This document shows positions 18,123-28,407 of a stretch of 62,553 nt of DNA, piece by piece. Origin of the DNA: Pseudomonas lactucae (GTDB taxonomy: Bacteria; Pseudomonadota; Gammaproteobacteria; Pseudomonadales; Pseudomonadaceae); the NCBI RefSeq assembly GCF_016937615.1, contig NZ_JAFHKI010000045.1, positions 1-62,553 on the forward strand. Reading direction: 5' to 3'. Made by a program: the position numbers and the translations under genes. Position 1 is the stretch's first letter. The number at the start of each line of letters is the position of its first letter. The notes under the pieces were generated by a model. The model was not told the origin of the DNA and did not search any database. It was given only the letters and a program-made list of their open reading frames with translations.

Positions 18123-19706
18123 ATGACCCACCAGGCCGCCGAAGTCGCGAAACGCCGCACTTTCGCCATTATTTCCCACCCCGATGCCGGTAAGACCACC
18201 ATCACCGAGAAGCTGTTGCTGATGGGCAAGGCGATCGCGGTGGCCGGCACGGTGAAATCCCGCAAATCCGACCGTCATGCCACCTCCGACTGGATGGAAA
18301 TGGAAAAACAACGGGGTATTTCCATTACCACGTCGGTCATGCAGTTCCCGTATCGCGACCACATGGTCAACCTGCTCGACACCCCAGGCCACGAAGACTT
18401 CTCCGAAGACACCTACCGCACCCTCACCGCGGTGGACTCGGCCCTGATGGTTCTCGACGGCGGTAAAGGCGTCGAGCCACGTACCATCGCGCTGATGGAC
18501 GTGTGCCGCCTGCGTGACACGCCCATCGTCAGCTTCATCAACAAACTCGACCGCGACATTCGCGACCCTATCGAACTGCTGGATGAAATCGAAGCGGTCC
18601 TGAAGATCAAGGCCGCGCCGATCACCTGGCCGATTGGTTGCTATCGCGACTTCAAGGGCGTGTACCACCTGGCCGACGACTACATCATTGTCTACACCGC
18701 CGGCCACGGCCACGAACGCACCGATGTGAAAATCATCGAGAAACTCGACTCGGATGAAGCCCGCGCTCACCTGGGTGACGAGTACGACCGCTTCGTCGAC
18801 CAGCTGGAACTGGTGCAGGGCGCCTGCCATGAATTCAACCAGCAGGAATTCCTCGACGGTCAACTGACTCCGGTGTTCTTCGGGACGGCCCTGGGCAACT
18901 TCGGTGTCGACCATGTGCTCGACGCCGTTGTGGACTGGGCGCCGAAACCCCTGGCTCGGGTCGCCAACGAACGCACCGTGGAACCGGTGGAGGAGAAGTT
19001 CTCGGGCTTTATCTTCAAGATCCAGGCGAACATGGACCCCAAGCACCGCGACCGAATCGCGTTCATGCGCATCTGCTCGGGCAAATACGAAAAAGGCATG
19101 AAGATGCGCCACGTGCGCACCGGCAAGGACGTGCGCATCGGCGACGCCCTGACGTTCTTCTCGTCCGAGCGTGAGCAACTGGAAGAGGCGTTTGCCGGCG
19201 ACATCATCGGTCTGCATAACCACGGCACCATCCAGATCGGTGACACCTTCACCGAAGGCGAAGTGCTGGGCTTCACCGGTATCCCGCACTTCGCCCCGGA
19301 ACTGTTCCGCCGCGTACGCCTGCGCGACCCGCTCAAGTCCAAGCAACTGCGCCAGGGCTTGCAGCAGTTGGCGGAAGAGGGCGCCACCCAGGTGTTCTTC
19401 CCCGAGCGCAGCAACGACATCATCCTCGGCGCCGTCGGTGTGCTGCAGTTCGACGTGGTCGCCAGCCGCCTGAAAGAGGAATACAAGGTCGAATGCTCCT
19501 ACGAGCCGATCACCGTGTATTCCGCGCGCTGGATCGAGTGCAGCGATAAGAAGAAGCTGGAGGAGTTCTCCAACAAGGCTGTGGAAAACCTGGCAGTGGA
19601 CGGCGGCGGTCACCTGACCTACCTGGCGCCGACGCGGGTGAACCTGGCGTTGATGGAAGAGCGCTGGCCGGATGTGAAATTCCGCGCGACCCGCGAGCAC
19701 CATTAA
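18123..19706 (+). CDS. prfC: Peptide chain release factor 3
   Basis: A 527-residue GTPase that recycles RF1/RF2 from the ribosome after termination. The G motifs are present: SHPDAGKTT (G1), RGISITTS (G2), LDTPGHEDF (G3) and NKLDRD (G4). These are followed by the RF3-specific domains, for example [18 protein letters not shown] and [24 protein letters not shown]. Length is normal for the family. A good -10 box lies 39 bases upstream and a strong terminator follows, so it is a single-gene unit. Confidence 0.97.
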   Translation: MTHQAAEVAKRRTFAIISHPDAGKTTITEKLLLMGKAIAVAGTVKSRKSDRHATSDWMEMEKQRGISITTSVMQFPYRDHMVNLLDTPGHEDFSEDTYRTLTAVDSALMVLDGGKGVEPRTIALMDVCRLRDTPIVSFINKLDRDIRDPIELLDEIEAVLKIKAAPITWPIGCYRDFKGVYHLADDYIIVYTAGHGHERTDVKIIEKLDSDEARAHLGDEYDRFVDQLELVQGACHEFNQQEFLDGQLTPVFFGTALGNFGVDHVLDAVVDWAPKPLARVANERTVEPVEEKFSGFIFKIQANMDPKHRDRIAFMRICSGKYEKGMKMRHVRTGKDVRIGDALTFFSSEREQLEEAFAGDIIGLHNHGTIQIGDTFTEGEVLGFTGIPHFAPELFRRVRLRDPLKSKQLRQGLQQLAEEGATQVFFPERSNDIILGAVGVLQFDVVASRLKEEYKVECSYEPITVYSARWIECSDKKKLEEFSNKAVENLAVDGGGHLTYLAPTRVNLALMEERWPDVKFRATREHH

Positions 19707-19724
19707 GGTCTGAGCGGTACAGAG

Positions 19725-19758
19725 AAGGGCGAAGCGATAAGGGCTTCGCCCTTTTTTT
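19725..19758 (+). terminator. Terminator after prfC
   Basis: AAGGGCGAAGC/GCTTCGCCCTT stem with a 7-base loop followed by seven T, 18 bases past the stop. Confidence 0.93.
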
Positions 19759-19774
19759 GGGCGTGAATTTCACC

Positions 19775-21001
19775 TCAAGGAGCCGTTCCCTGGTCAGGTT
19801 CAACACTCGAGTTCGGGTGTGGGTTTGGTTTTTTTGCAAACCACCACAGCGTTACGGCCCCAAGCAGGGTTGTCAGCACGGCCAGTATCAGGATCACCCG
19901 CTGCGTGCCCAAAGGCGCTGCCAGCAAGGCCACCAGTAAACCGGCCAAAGGCTGCGACAGGTTGTTCAGCAACGTCATCACGCCCACGGTCTTGCCGAAG
20001 TCTTGAGGCGGAATCACCCGCTGCCGAATCGTACGCATGTAGACGTTGAACATTTTATCGAAGCCAACGATCAACAAAAAACCGAGCCCATAGCCGATCA
20101 AATTCGGGCTCAGGGCGCTGATGAATGCGCCGATGGCAATCAGTGAATAACCAACGCAACCCAATACCCGCAGCGGCAGCTCCACCCGAGCGAGAAAAAA
20201 CAGGATCAGGATGGTTGTCACGGCACCGGCCGCTTGCAGTCCTGCATAAGCATCCTTGTCGGCGCTGTACTGGCCGATCACCATGGCCGCCGAAGTGGCC
20301 AGGGTTACGCCGACGATCAGATTGACGCCGACCGCCAGAGCGATGATTTTTTTCAACTGCGCCAAATCACGGATATGCGCGAAAGCGATACGCAAGGGCT
20401 GCAGCCAGAGGTCCTGATGCTGCTCGAACACCGGTAGCGTCATACGGCTGAGGCGCTGCCACGCCAGCATGCTCAGGTCTGCCAGCAGGAACAGCCCGGC
20501 GACCCAGAGCACCACCCAATGCCAGGCCCACACCTCCAGCATCAGCGCCGCCACCAGAGGGCCGAGGACCAATCCGGTCTGGTCGGCGATCTGGGAGTAG
20601 GACAGGGTCTTGGTGTAACTGTAATGCTCGAAGACAGTCGGCATCAGCACTTCGCGAGCCATGATGCCTTGCGTGGTCAGCACCCCGCACACGGCTGACA
20701 GCACCACCAACCAGGCGATGCCCCCCACTGCTGCGTAGCACGCCATCGCCAGCACACATAGCAATGCCCGATAGATCTGGCTGATATGCAGGATCCTGAT
20801 CGGCGAGTACTTGTCGCACAGCGCGCCGCACAACGGAAACGCGAGAAACCGCGGCAGCGATTCAACGAAAAACGCCAGCCCGGCCCACGAGGCGCTGTTG
20901 GTGGTCTGGAACACCACCAGCGGAACCATGAACAACAAGATTTGATCCGCCAGCCTCGAGAGAAACAGCGAGGTGAAAAAGGCGAGGTAGTCCTTACGCA
21001 T
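19775..21001 (-). CDS. MFS transporter
   Basis: A 408-residue major facilitator with about twelve hydrophobic segments. The loop 2-3 motif appears as GALCDKYSPIRIL, close to the MFS G-x-x-x-D-R/K pattern. The MRKDYLAFFTSLFLSRL start at 21001 has AAGGAGG seven bases upstream; the longer reading from 21217 crosses the dpp terminator and is rejected. Substrate is unknown; the layout resembles drug or siderophore exporters of the enterobactin-exporter type. It follows the dppF terminator on the same strand and is probably transcribed separately. Confidence 0.8.
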   Translation of the reverse strand: MRKDYLAFFTSLFLSRLADQILLFMVPLVVFQTTNSASWAGLAFFVESLPRFLAFPLCGALCDKYSPIRILHISQIYRALLCVLAMACYAAVGGIAWLVVLSAVCGVLTTQGIMAREVLMPTVFEHYSYTKTLSYSQIADQTGLVLGPLVAALMLEVWAWHWVVLWVAGLFLLADLSMLAWQRLSRMTLPVFEQHQDLWLQPLRIAFAHIRDLAQLKKIIALAVGVNLIVGVTLATSAAMVIGQYSADKDAYAGLQAAGAVTTILILFFLARVELPLRVLGCVGYSLIAIGAFISALSPNLIGYGLGFLLIVGFDKMFNVYMRTIRQRVIPPQDFGKTVGVMTLLNNLSQPLAGLLVALLAAPLGTQRVILILAVLTTLLGAVTLWWFAKKPNPHPNSSVEPDQGTAP

Positions 21002-21054
21002 AAAGACCTCCTTCAAATAGATCTGTTTATTTAGGTGAAGACAGCGAGACCGCC

Positions 21055-21107
21055 CATAAAAGAAAGCCCCTCCCGCCAGGCTGATGCGCAACCTGACGGG
21101 AAGGGCT
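21055..21107 (-). terminator. Terminator after the dpp operon
   Basis: AGCCCTTCCCGTCAGG pairs with CCTGGCGGGAGGGGCT across an 11-base loop, and the minus strand continues TTCTTTT. It lies 80 bases past the dppF stop. Confidence 0.85.
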
Positions 21108-21138
21108 GTAGAACACTGTAAAACTTCCATGTAATGCC

Positions 21139-21176
21139 CGTAGCAGCTGTCGAGCTTTAGCGAGGCAACTGCTACG
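21139..21176. repeat. Short palindromic intergenic repeat
   Basis: CGTAGCAG and CTGCTACG face each other across a 22-base centre containing CGAGCTTTAGCGAGG. It resembles a scattered Pseudomonas intergenic palindrome, but only one copy is seen in this window. Confidence 0.45.
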
Positions 21177-21186
21177 AGGCGGGGTG

Positions 21187-22158
21187 TCAGGCCACGAACT
21201 GCTCCGCGTAGTGGCAAGCCACCTGACGGTTATCCAGCGCCCGCAGTTGCGGCTCCTCGGTACTGCAGCGTGCCGTCGCGTACGGGCAGCGTTTGTGGAA
21301 CGCACAGCCAGGCGGCGGGTTCAGGGGGTTGGGCAACTCGCCGACGATTTTGATCTTCGGTTTATTCGGATCCGGGTGGATGGTCGGGGTGGCCGACAGC
21401 AACGCCTGGGTGTAGGGGTGCAGCGGACGCGCGTAGATGTCTTGCTTGGGGCCCACTTCCACCGGGCGGCCGAGGTACATCACCATCACGTCGTCGGCAA
21501 CGTGCTGCACCACCGCCAGGTTATGGGAGATGAACACGTAGGCAGTGTTGAATTCCTGCTGCAAATCCATGAACAGGTTGAGTACCTGGGCCTGGATCGA
21601 CACGTCCAGCGCCGAGGTCGGTTCGTCCGCCACCAGCACTTTCGGTTGCAGCATCATGGCGCGGGCCAGGGCGATACGCTGGCGCTGCCCCCCGGAAAAC
21701 ATGTGCGGGTAGCGCTGATAGTGCTCGGGGCGCAGGCCCACCTGTTTCATCATCGCCTGCACTTTCTCACGGCGCTCGGCGGCGGACAGGTTGGTGTTGA
21801 TCAGCAGCGGTTCGCCCAACTGATCACCGACCTTCTGGCGCGGGTTCAACGAGGCATACGGGCTCTGGAACACCATCTGCACGTCTTTGCGCAATTGCTT
21901 GCGCTGGGCCTTGTCGGCACCGGCGACTTCCTGGCCAGCGATTTTCAGTGAGCCCGACGACGGTTCTTCAATCAGCGTCAGCGCACGGGCCAGGGTGGAT
22001 TTGCCGCAACCCGACTCGCCCACAACGGCGAGGGTCTTGCCGGCTTCCAGTTCAAATGACACACCATTGAGCGCGCGTACCAGCGCATGGCCCTTGAACA
22101 GGCCACGGGACACTTCGTAGTGACGGGTCAGGTCGCGGGCGGTAAGAACGACGGCCAT
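21187..22158 (-). CDS. dppF: Dipeptide ABC transporter ATP-binding protein DppF
   Basis: A 323-residue ABC ATPase of the oligopeptide/dipeptide group. It has GESGCGKSTLAR (Walker A), SGGQRQRIALARA (signature) and VLVADEPTSALDVS (Walker B). The C-terminal cysteine-containing oligopeptide extension is NPPPGCAFHKRCPYATARCS, typical of OppF/DppF and sometimes binding an Fe-S cluster. Its ATG overlaps the dppD stop by one base. With DppD it energises import of dipeptides through DppBC. Last gene of the operon. Confidence 0.95.
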   Translation of the reverse strand: MAVVLTARDLTRHYEVSRGLFKGHALVRALNGVSFELEAGKTLAVVGESGCGKSTLARALTLIEEPSSGSLKIAGQEVAGADKAQRKQLRKDVQMVFQSPYASLNPRQKVGDQLGEPLLINTNLSAAERREKVQAMMKQVGLRPEHYQRYPHMFSGGQRQRIALARAMMLQPKVLVADEPTSALDVSIQAQVLNLFMDLQQEFNTAYVFISHNLAVVQHVADDVMVMYLGRPVEVGPKQDIYARPLHPYTQALLSATPTIHPDPNKPKIKIVGELPNPLNPPPGCAFHKRCPYATARCSTEEPQLRALDNRQVACHYAEQFVA

Positions 22159-23126
22159 TACGCCACCTCCTGGTTCAAGGGGTAGAAGCAGCGCGCAAGG
22201 CTGTTGGATTTAGGGTCGAGACCCGGACGGCTCTGACGGCAGTTTTCCTGCACGTACGGGCAACGCGGCGACAGCAGGCAGCCCTGCGGGCGGTCATAAC
22301 GGCCGGGCACGATGCCGGGCAACGTGGCCAGGCGCGTGGCGCCCAGGCTGTGCTCCGGAATCGCCTTGAGCAACGCTTCGCTGTAGGGGTGGGCCGGAAT
22401 GTCGAACAGCTGCGGCACCTGGCCGACTTCCACGGCTTGGCCGGCGTACATCACGCACACGCGCTGGGCGGTTTCCGCGACGACGGCAAGGTCGTGGGTG
22501 ATCAGCACCAGGCCCATGTTCTGCTCTTTTTGCAGGGCCAGCAGCAGGTCCATGATCTGCGCTTGAATCGTCACGTCCAACGCGGTGGTCGGTTCATCGG
22601 CGATCAGCAGTTTCGGCTCGCCGGCAATGGCCATGGCGATTGCCACGCGCTGGCTCATACCGCCGGACAGTTGGTGCGGGTAGGCGTCCATACGGCTGGC
22701 GGCGCCCGGGATCTCGACTTTTTCCAACAGTTCGATGGCGCGCTTGCGCGCTTGCTTGCCGGACATTTTCAGGTGCAGGCGCAGCACTTCTTCAATCTGG
22801 AACCCCACGGTGTAGCTGGGGTTCAGCGCGGTCATCGGGTCCTGGAACACCATCGCCAGGTCTTTGCCGACGATCTGGCGGCGCTGGCGGTTGCTCAGCT
22901 TGAGCATGTCCTTGCCGTCGAAGGTCAGCGCGTCGGCGGTGACGATGCCGGGGTGCTCGATCAGGCCCATCAGCGCCATCATGGTCACGGATTTACCCGA
23001 ACCCGACTCGCCAACGATGGCCAGGACTTCGCCTTTGTCGACAGAAATGTCGAGGCCATCGACCACCGGCACGGCGGTCTTGTCGCCGAAGCGCACATTG
23101 AGATTCTTGATTTCTAACAGTGACAT
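22158..23126 (-). CDS. dppD: Dipeptide ABC transporter ATP-binding protein DppD
   Basis: A 322-residue ABC ATPase. Walker A is [10 protein letters not shown], the signature is [12 protein letters not shown] and Walker B is [14 protein letters not shown]. The C-terminal oligopeptide-transporter extension [17 protein letters not shown] has the usual cysteines. MSLLEIKNL at 23126 is the start (ribosome site GGAG close upstream); the longer reading from 23186 is antisense-like and lies in the dppC end. Co-transcribed with dppC and dppF. Confidence 0.95.
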   Translation of the reverse strand: MSLLEIKNLNVRFGDKTAVPVVDGLDISVDKGEVLAIVGESGSGKSVTMMALMGLIEHPGIVTADALTFDGKDMLKLSNRQRRQIVGKDLAMVFQDPMTALNPSYTVGFQIEEVLRLHLKMSGKQARKRAIELLEKVEIPGAASRMDAYPHQLSGGMSQRVAIAMAIAGEPKLLIADEPTTALDVTIQAQIMDLLLALQKEQNMGLVLITHDLAVVAETAQRVCVMYAGQAVEVGQVPQLFDIPAHPYSEALLKAIPEHSLGATRLATLPGIVPGRYDRPQGCLLSPRCPYVQENCRQSRPGLDPKSNSLARCFYPLNQEVA

Positions 23127-23136
23127 GGGAATCTCC

Positions 23137-24053
23137 TCAGGCGGCGTTCTTGAGTTTCGGGTCCAGCGCATCGCGCAGGCCGTCACCCATCAAGTTGATT
23201 GCCAGCACGCTGAGCAAAATGGTCAGACCCGGCAGGCTCACGACCCACCAGGCGCGTTCGATGTAGTCACGGGCCGAAGCCAGCATGGTGCCCCACTCAG
23301 GCGTCGGCGGTTGTACGCCAAGGCCAAGGAAGCCCAGCGCCGCGGCGTCGAGGATCGCCGAGGAGAAGCTCAGGGTCGCCTGTACGATCAGCGGCGCCAT
23401 GCAGTTGGGCAGCACGGTGACGAACATCAGGCGCGGCAGGCCGGCACCGGCCAGGCGTGCGGCGGTCACGTAGTCGCGGTTCAGTTCGCCCATCACCGCG
23501 GCACGGGTCAGGCGCACGTAGGACGGCAGCGACACGATCGCGATGGCGATCACGGTATTGATCAGGCCAGGGCCGAGGATCGCGACAATGGCAACGGCCA
23601 GCAGCAGCGACGGCAGGGCCAGCATGATGTCCATCAGACGCATGATGGTCGGGCCGAGCAAGCGCGGGAAGAACCCGGCGAACAGGCCCAGCAGGATGCC
23701 CGGGATCAGCGACATCACCACCGACGACAAACCGATCAGCAACGACAGGCGCGAACCCTGGATCAGGCGCGAGAGCAGGTCACGCCCCAGTTCGTCGGTG
23801 CCAAGCAGGAACTGGATCTGCCCGCCTTCGAGCCACGACGGCGGCGTGAGCAGGAAGTCGCGGTATTGCTCGCTGGGGTTATGCGCGCCACCCAGGGCGC
23901 AAAGATCGCGCAGAACACGATCAGCAACATGAACAGCAGGCCGGCGACCGCGCCTTTGTTCTTGGAGAAGGCTTGCCAGAATTCTTTGTACGGGGACGGG
24001 TACAGCAGGCTTTGATCGACTGCCGACGCTTGTGTAGGTGTGGTCATGGTCAT
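23137..24053 (-). CDS. dppC: Dipeptide ABC transporter permease DppC, frameshifted in this sequence
   Basis: Inner-membrane permease. The first frame (from 24053) gives the cytoplasmic N-terminus and first helix ([19 protein letters not shown]). The second gives [15 protein letters not shown], the four remaining helices and the coupling motif around [22 protein letters not shown] single C or G is missing near 23884, in GTGGCGCCGCAT. Restoring it joins the halves without a stop into 305 residues, normal for DppC. The gene lies between dppD and dppB with 4-10 base spacings. A sequence error is the simplest reading. Confidence 0.92.
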
Positions 24054-24057
24054 GATC

Positions 24058-25068
24058 TCAGCGCTGGTGACGGATGCGTGGGTTGGCGAAGCCGTAGAGG
24101 ATATCCACCACGAAGTTCACCAGGATCACCAGGCAGGCGATCAGCAGAATGCCGTTTTGCACCACCGGGTAGTCCCGCGCGCCGATGGCTTCGATCAGCC
24201 ATTTGCCGATGCCGGGCCACGAGAAGATGGTTTCGGTGAGTACCGCACCGGCCAACAGGGTGCCGACTTGCAGACCGACCACGGTGAGCACCGGGATCAG
24301 CGCGTTGCGCAGGCCGTGTACGAACACCACGCGGGCCGGCGACAGGCCCTTGGCCTTGGCGGTGCGGATGTAGTCTTCGCGCAGCACTTCGAGCATCGAT
24401 GAACGGGTCATCCGTGCGATCACCGCCAGCGGAATGGTGCCGAGCACGATGGCCGGCAGGATCAAGTGGTGCAGCGCGTCCCAGAACGCGTCCGGCTCGT
24501 CAGCCAGCAGCGTGTCGATGAGCATGAAGCCGGTGCGCGGCTCGATGTCGTAGAGCAGGTCGATACGCCCGGAAACCGGGGTCCAGCCCAGGCTGACCGA
24601 GAAGAACATGATCAGGATCAGGCCCCACCAGAAGATCGGCATCGAATAGCCCGCCAGGGAGATGCCCATCACCCCATGGTCGAACAGGGATCCTCGCTTC
24701 AAGGCCGCGATCACCCCGGCCAACAGGCCCAGGATACCGGCGAACAACAGGGCGGCTATGGACAGTTCCAGGGTCGCGGGGAAGAGGGCGGTGAACTCGG
24801 TCCACACGCTGGTGCGGGTACGCAGCGATTCGCCAAGGTCGCCCTGGGCGAGCTTGCCGACATAGTCCAGGTACTGCGCATACAACGGCTTGTTAAGGCC
24901 AAGGCGTTCCATTGCCTGTGCGTGCATCTCGGGGTCGACGCGCCGCTCGCCCATCATGACTTCGACGGGGTCGCCAGGGATCATGCGTATCAACGCAAAC
25001 GTGAGCAACGTGATGCCGAAGAACGTGGGGATCAATAACCCCAGTCGGCGGGCAATAAAACTAAACAT
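24058..25068 (-). CDS. dppB: Dipeptide ABC transporter permease DppB
   Basis: A 336-residue inner-membrane permease with six helices. MFSFIARRLGLLIPTFFGI is the usual DppB N-terminus, so the start at 25068 is preferred over a longer reading. The FIRMIPGDPVEVMMG-like loop follows as LIRMIPGDPVEVM. The coupling motif is TAKAKGLSPARVVFVHGLRNA near residue 225. It forms the channel with DppC; the spacing to dppC is four bases. Confidence 0.95.
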   Translation of the reverse strand: MFSFIARRLGLLIPTFFGITLLTFALIRMIPGDPVEVMMGERRVDPEMHAQAMERLGLNKPLYAQYLDYVGKLAQGDLGESLRTRTSVWTEFTALFPATLELSIAALLFAGILGLLAGVIAALKRGSLFDHGVMGISLAGYSMPIFWWGLILIMFFSVSLGWTPVSGRIDLLYDIEPRTGFMLIDTLLADEPDAFWDALHHLILPAIVLGTIPLAVIARMTRSSMLEVLREDYIRTAKAKGLSPARVVFVHGLRNALIPVLTVVGLQVGTLLAGAVLTETIFSWPGIGKWLIEAIGARDYPVVQNGILLIACLVILVNFVVDILYGFANPRIRHQR

Positions 25069-25144
25069 CTTGGTGTGTACCTCAATCAGCCGGTTAGGCA
25101 GGTCCGGCACCGTCCTGGTGGGCGGTGCCGCGCGTTTCTCTTAT

Positions 25145-26743
25145 TTACTTCACCTGGGTAGTGGCGAAGTTATTGGTGGTCAGAGGGCTTTGGGTATAAC
25201 CCTCGACGTTTTTACGCATGGCGGTGAACATTTTCGGGTAAGCCATGGGAATCCACGGTTGGTCCTTCTCGAAAACGTCCATGGCTTGTTGATAGAGTGC
25301 GGCCCGCTGCTGGGGTTCAGCATCGGCGCGAGCCTTGTCGATCAGGTCCTGGAACTCTTTGTTACACCAGCGGGCGTAGTTTTCGCCGTTTTTGGCTGCA
25401 TCGCAACTCAGGTTCGGCGTGAGGAAGTTGTCCGGGTCGCCGTTATCACCGGCCCAGCCCGCAGACACCATGTCATGTTCGCCTGCTTTGGCGCGCTTGA
25501 GCATCTCGCCCCATTCCATGACCTTGATGTTCACTTTCAGGCCGATCTGCGCCAGGTCCGCCTGCATGCGCTGGGCGCCAAGCATCGGGTTGGGGTTGGT
25601 CGGGCCACCGCCGTTACGGGTGAACAGGGTGAACTCGGTGCCTTCCGGCACGCCGGCTTCCTTGAGCAGGGCACGGGCCTTGTCCAGGTCGCGGGGCGGG
25701 TTTTTCAGCTTGTCGCTGAAGCCCAGCAGGGTCGGCGGGTAGGGGCCGGTGGCGTCGACGGCGTTGCCTTTGCCATACAGCGATTCGTTGTAACCCTTTT
25801 TATCGAACGCGATGTTGATCGCGTGACGCACCCGCGCGTCGCTCATGTACTTGTGGGTGGTGTTCAGGGCGGTGTACGCGGTGGTCATCGCCGCCAGTTC
25901 ATCAACTTTCAGGTTTGGGTCTTTCTTGATGCTCGGGATGTCATCCGGCTTTGGATACAGTGCGACCTGGCACTCGTTGGCCTTGAGCTTCTGCAGGCGC
26001 ACGTTGTTGTCGGTCGTGATTGCCAGGATCAGCGGATCGGCCGGCGGCTTGCCACGGAAGTACTCCGGGTTGGCCTTGAAGCGCACCTGAGCGTCCTTGG
26101 CATAGCGGGTGAAGATGAACGGCCCGGTGCCGATCGGCTTGGCGTTCAGGTCATCGGTCTTGCCGGACTTGAGCAACTGATCGGCGTATTCGGCCGAGTG
26201 GATCGAGGAGAACGCCATGGCCAGGTCGGCCAAAAACGGTGCTTCAGGGCGGGTAAGGGTAAAGACGACGGTGTGATCGTCGGTCTTCTCCACGCTCTTG
26301 AGCAGTTCCTTGAAGCCCATGCTTTCAAAGTACGGATAGCCCACGTTGGACTTGTCGTGCCACGGGTGTTTCGGGTCCAGCTGGCGCTGGAAGCTCCAAA
26401 GCACGTCGTCGGCATTCAGGTTACGCGTGGGTTTGAAGTAGTCGGTGGTGTGGAACTTGATGTCATCGCGCAGATGGAAGGTGTAGGTCAGCCCATCAGC
26501 GCTGATTTCTGGCAGATCCTTGGCCAAGGCCGGTACCACTTCGGTGGTGCCGGGCTTGAAGTCGACCAGGCGGTTGAACATGGTTTCAGCAGCGGCGTCG
26601 GCGGTGACGGCGGTGGTGTACAGCACCGGGTCAAAACCTTCAGGACTGGCTTCGGTGCAGACCACCAGTGGTTTGGCCGAAATGCCGACAGCCACGCTCA
26701 ACAGCGCAGCCGCCATGGCGGCTTGTAACGGAAGCATTTTCAT
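25145..26743 (-). CDS. dppA: Dipeptide ABC transporter substrate-binding protein
   Basis: A 532-residue periplasmic binding protein of SBP family 5. The signal peptide ends at SVAVGISA. The mature N-terminus KPLVVCTEASPEGFDPVLYTT and the FKPTRNLNADDVLWSFQR segment are hallmarks of DppA proteins. GTGPFIFTRY and GWAGDNGDPDNFL are further conserved blocks. It is the binding protein nearest the permease genes, which suits the one meant by dppA4 in P. aeruginosa, and three paralogues lie upstream. It should bind dipeptides and hand them to DppBC. Confidence 0.92.
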   Translation of the reverse strand: MKMLPLQAAMAAALLSVAVGISAKPLVVCTEASPEGFDPVLYTTAVTADAAAETMFNRLVDFKPGTTEVVPALAKDLPEISADGLTYTFHLRDDIKFHTTDYFKPTRNLNADDVLWSFQRQLDPKHPWHDKSNVGYPYFESMGFKELLKSVEKTDDHTVVFTLTRPEAPFLADLAMAFSSIHSAEYADQLLKSGKTDDLNAKPIGTGPFIFTRYAKDAQVRFKANPEYFRGKPPADPLILAITTDNNVRLQKLKANECQVALYPKPDDIPSIKKDPNLKVDELAAMTTAYTALNTTHKYMSDARVRHAINIAFDKKGYNESLYGKGNAVDATGPYPPTLLGFSDKLKNPPRDLDKARALLKEAGVPEGTEFTLFTRNGGGPTNPNPMLGAQRMQADLAQIGLKVNIKVMEWGEMLKRAKAGEHDMVSAGWAGDNGDPDNFLTPNLSCDAAKNGENYARWCNKEFQDLIDKARADAEPQQRAALYQQAMDVFEKDQPWIPMAYPKMFTAMRKNVEGYTQSPLTTNNFATTQVK

Positions 26744-26822
26744 TCATAACCCTCTGCGATCGATGGGACCAGACAAACGTAGACGCGGCGTCGTCATGAG
26801 CCCGCCGTCTACCAGGTGCTAG

Positions 26823-28238
26823 TTAAAGAATGTTGAATGGAATGGTGGTGACCAGGCGGAACTCACGCAGGTTGCCGTCAGACTGGTTTTCGCTGGCGCG
26901 GTGTGTCACGTAAGTGGCGCGAACGGTCGAGGCTTTCAGAGGGCCACTCTGGATGGCGTACGAAGTGCCGATGCCGTATTCCTGATGGTGTTCGCCGTTT
27001 TGGGACTGAATGCCGTTGTAGGCAAAGTCTTTGACGCCATTGTCGCCACGGTAATGGGTGCCGTCGATGCCCCAGCCGCGAGCCGAGTAGATATTGAACT
27101 TCAGGCCTGGAACGCCGTACTCGGCCATGTTGATGCCGTAGGCCACCTGGAAGGACTTCTCGTTCGGACCGTTGAAGTCAGAGGTCAGGGAGTTGGCCAG
27201 GTAGATGCCGTTGGTTTCGTGCAGGTAGTCGAAGTACTCGTTGCCGTTCACTTCCTGATACGAGAAGGTCAGGCTATGAGCCTGGTGGGTCAGGCCGAGC
27301 GACAGCGAGTAGGTATCGTTGTCGATTTCGCCCATCAACTTTTTGCCTTCGTCGACGGTCTTGTAGTAGTTCAGGCCGGTGGTCAGGCTGAGTGTCTGGC
27401 TGTCGCCCAGTTCATGGGTAGCGCCGAAGTAGTACTGGTTCCAGAAGTCTTTGACGTTGGCGGCGAAGACGCTGGTTTTCAGGCTTTTGAATGGCTGGTA
27501 GTTGAAGCCCAGGGTGTAGACCTTGTCGGTCTCAACGCTGCTGCTGCTGTATTCGCTGCGGAATTTCGACAGGCTCTGCTCGGTACGCGGCGAAACGCGA
27601 TCGAAGATGCCGCCCTGGAACGACAGGTTGCTGAACTCTTCGCTGTTGAAGCTTACACCCTCAAAGCTTGAAGGCAGCGCACGGTTGCCGATGGTGTCCA
27701 TGATGGCGCTGCTGAAGTTTTGGCGGCCGGCGGTCAGGGTGGTGTTCGAGACACGGAACTTGACGTTGGCCAGGCCCAGTTTGCTCCACTGGCCTACCGC
27801 ATCACCGTAGGTGTGGGCCAGGGTGCGGTTGGAGCCGCCTGCGATGTCTTTTTGATCATCGATCAGCGCGATGTAGTTATAGGCCGCCACTTCGGTGCTC
27901 ACACCAACGGTGCCTTGAGTGAAGCCCGAGGTGTAGTTGAGGATAGTGCCCTGGGCCCAGTTGTAGCGGCGAGAGACGTTGGTTTTTACATCCGCTGCCT
28001 TATCGGCGGCATTTTTGTAGTAACCGAACTTGTTGCCGCGGAATTTCATTTCATTGGAGTACCAGTTGCGGGTCGTACCGCCCAGGCTCTGGCCGTCGAT
28101 AAAGCCCTTGGCCTCGCTTTGCGCGCTGGTGCCGGCCAGTGTGGTAGGAACGAAGTCCTGGCTTTGGGTTTCCGCGAAAGCGGTGGCCGTGATGCTGCTG
28201 ATGGCCAGGGCCAGAAGCGCTTTGCTGCTCAGTTTCAT
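26823..28238 (-). CDS. opdP: OprD-family outer-membrane porin (dipeptide-type, OpdP-like)
   Basis: A 471-residue outer-membrane specificity porin of the OprD/Occ family. MKLSSKALLALAISSITATAFA is the signal peptide (start at 28238, with GGAGC just upstream). Family landmarks include GFIDGQSLGGTTRNWYSN, NFKYTLGF-like barrel strands and the C-terminal REFRLVTTIPFNIL ending in hydrophobic residues. Being inside the dpp gene run, it should pass dipeptides (and perhaps glycine-glutamate and carbapenems, as OpdP does) across the outer membrane. The symbol is by position and is less certain than the family. Confidence 0.88.
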   Translation of the reverse strand: MKLSSKALLALAISSITATAFAETQSQDFVPTTLAGTSAQSEAKGFIDGQSLGGTTRNWYSNEMKFRGNKFGYYKNAADKAADVKTNVSRRYNWAQGTILNYTSGFTQGTVGVSTEVAAYNYIALIDDQKDIAGGSNRTLAHTYGDAVGQWSKLGLANVKFRVSNTTLTAGRQNFSSAIMDTIGNRALPSSFEGVSFNSEEFSNLSFQGGIFDRVSPRTEQSLSKFRSEYSSSSVETDKVYTLGFNYQPFKSLKTSVFAANVKDFWNQYYFGATHELGDSQTLSLTTGLNYYKTVDEGKKLMGEIDNDTYSLSLGLTHQAHSLTFSYQEVNGNEYFDYLHETNGIYLANSLTSDFNGPNEKSFQVAYGINMAEYGVPGLKFNIYSARGWGIDGTHYRGDNGVKDFAYNGIQSQNGEHHQEYGIGTSYAIQSGPLKASTVRATYVTHRASENQSDGNLREFRLVTTIPFNIL

Positions 28239-28407
28239 GGGTGGAGCTCCTTTGGTTCTCTTTTTTATGCCGGTCTTTTTAGGTGAACCGGCTATTGGGT
28301 GTGTAACTCGTTCAAGCTGTTGCAAACGTTTGCTGTAGGAAAAATCCTAATAAAAGCCTGCACGTTTGCAGCAAGGCGGCTAAACCTTGCGCAATCCGGT
28401 TATTTTC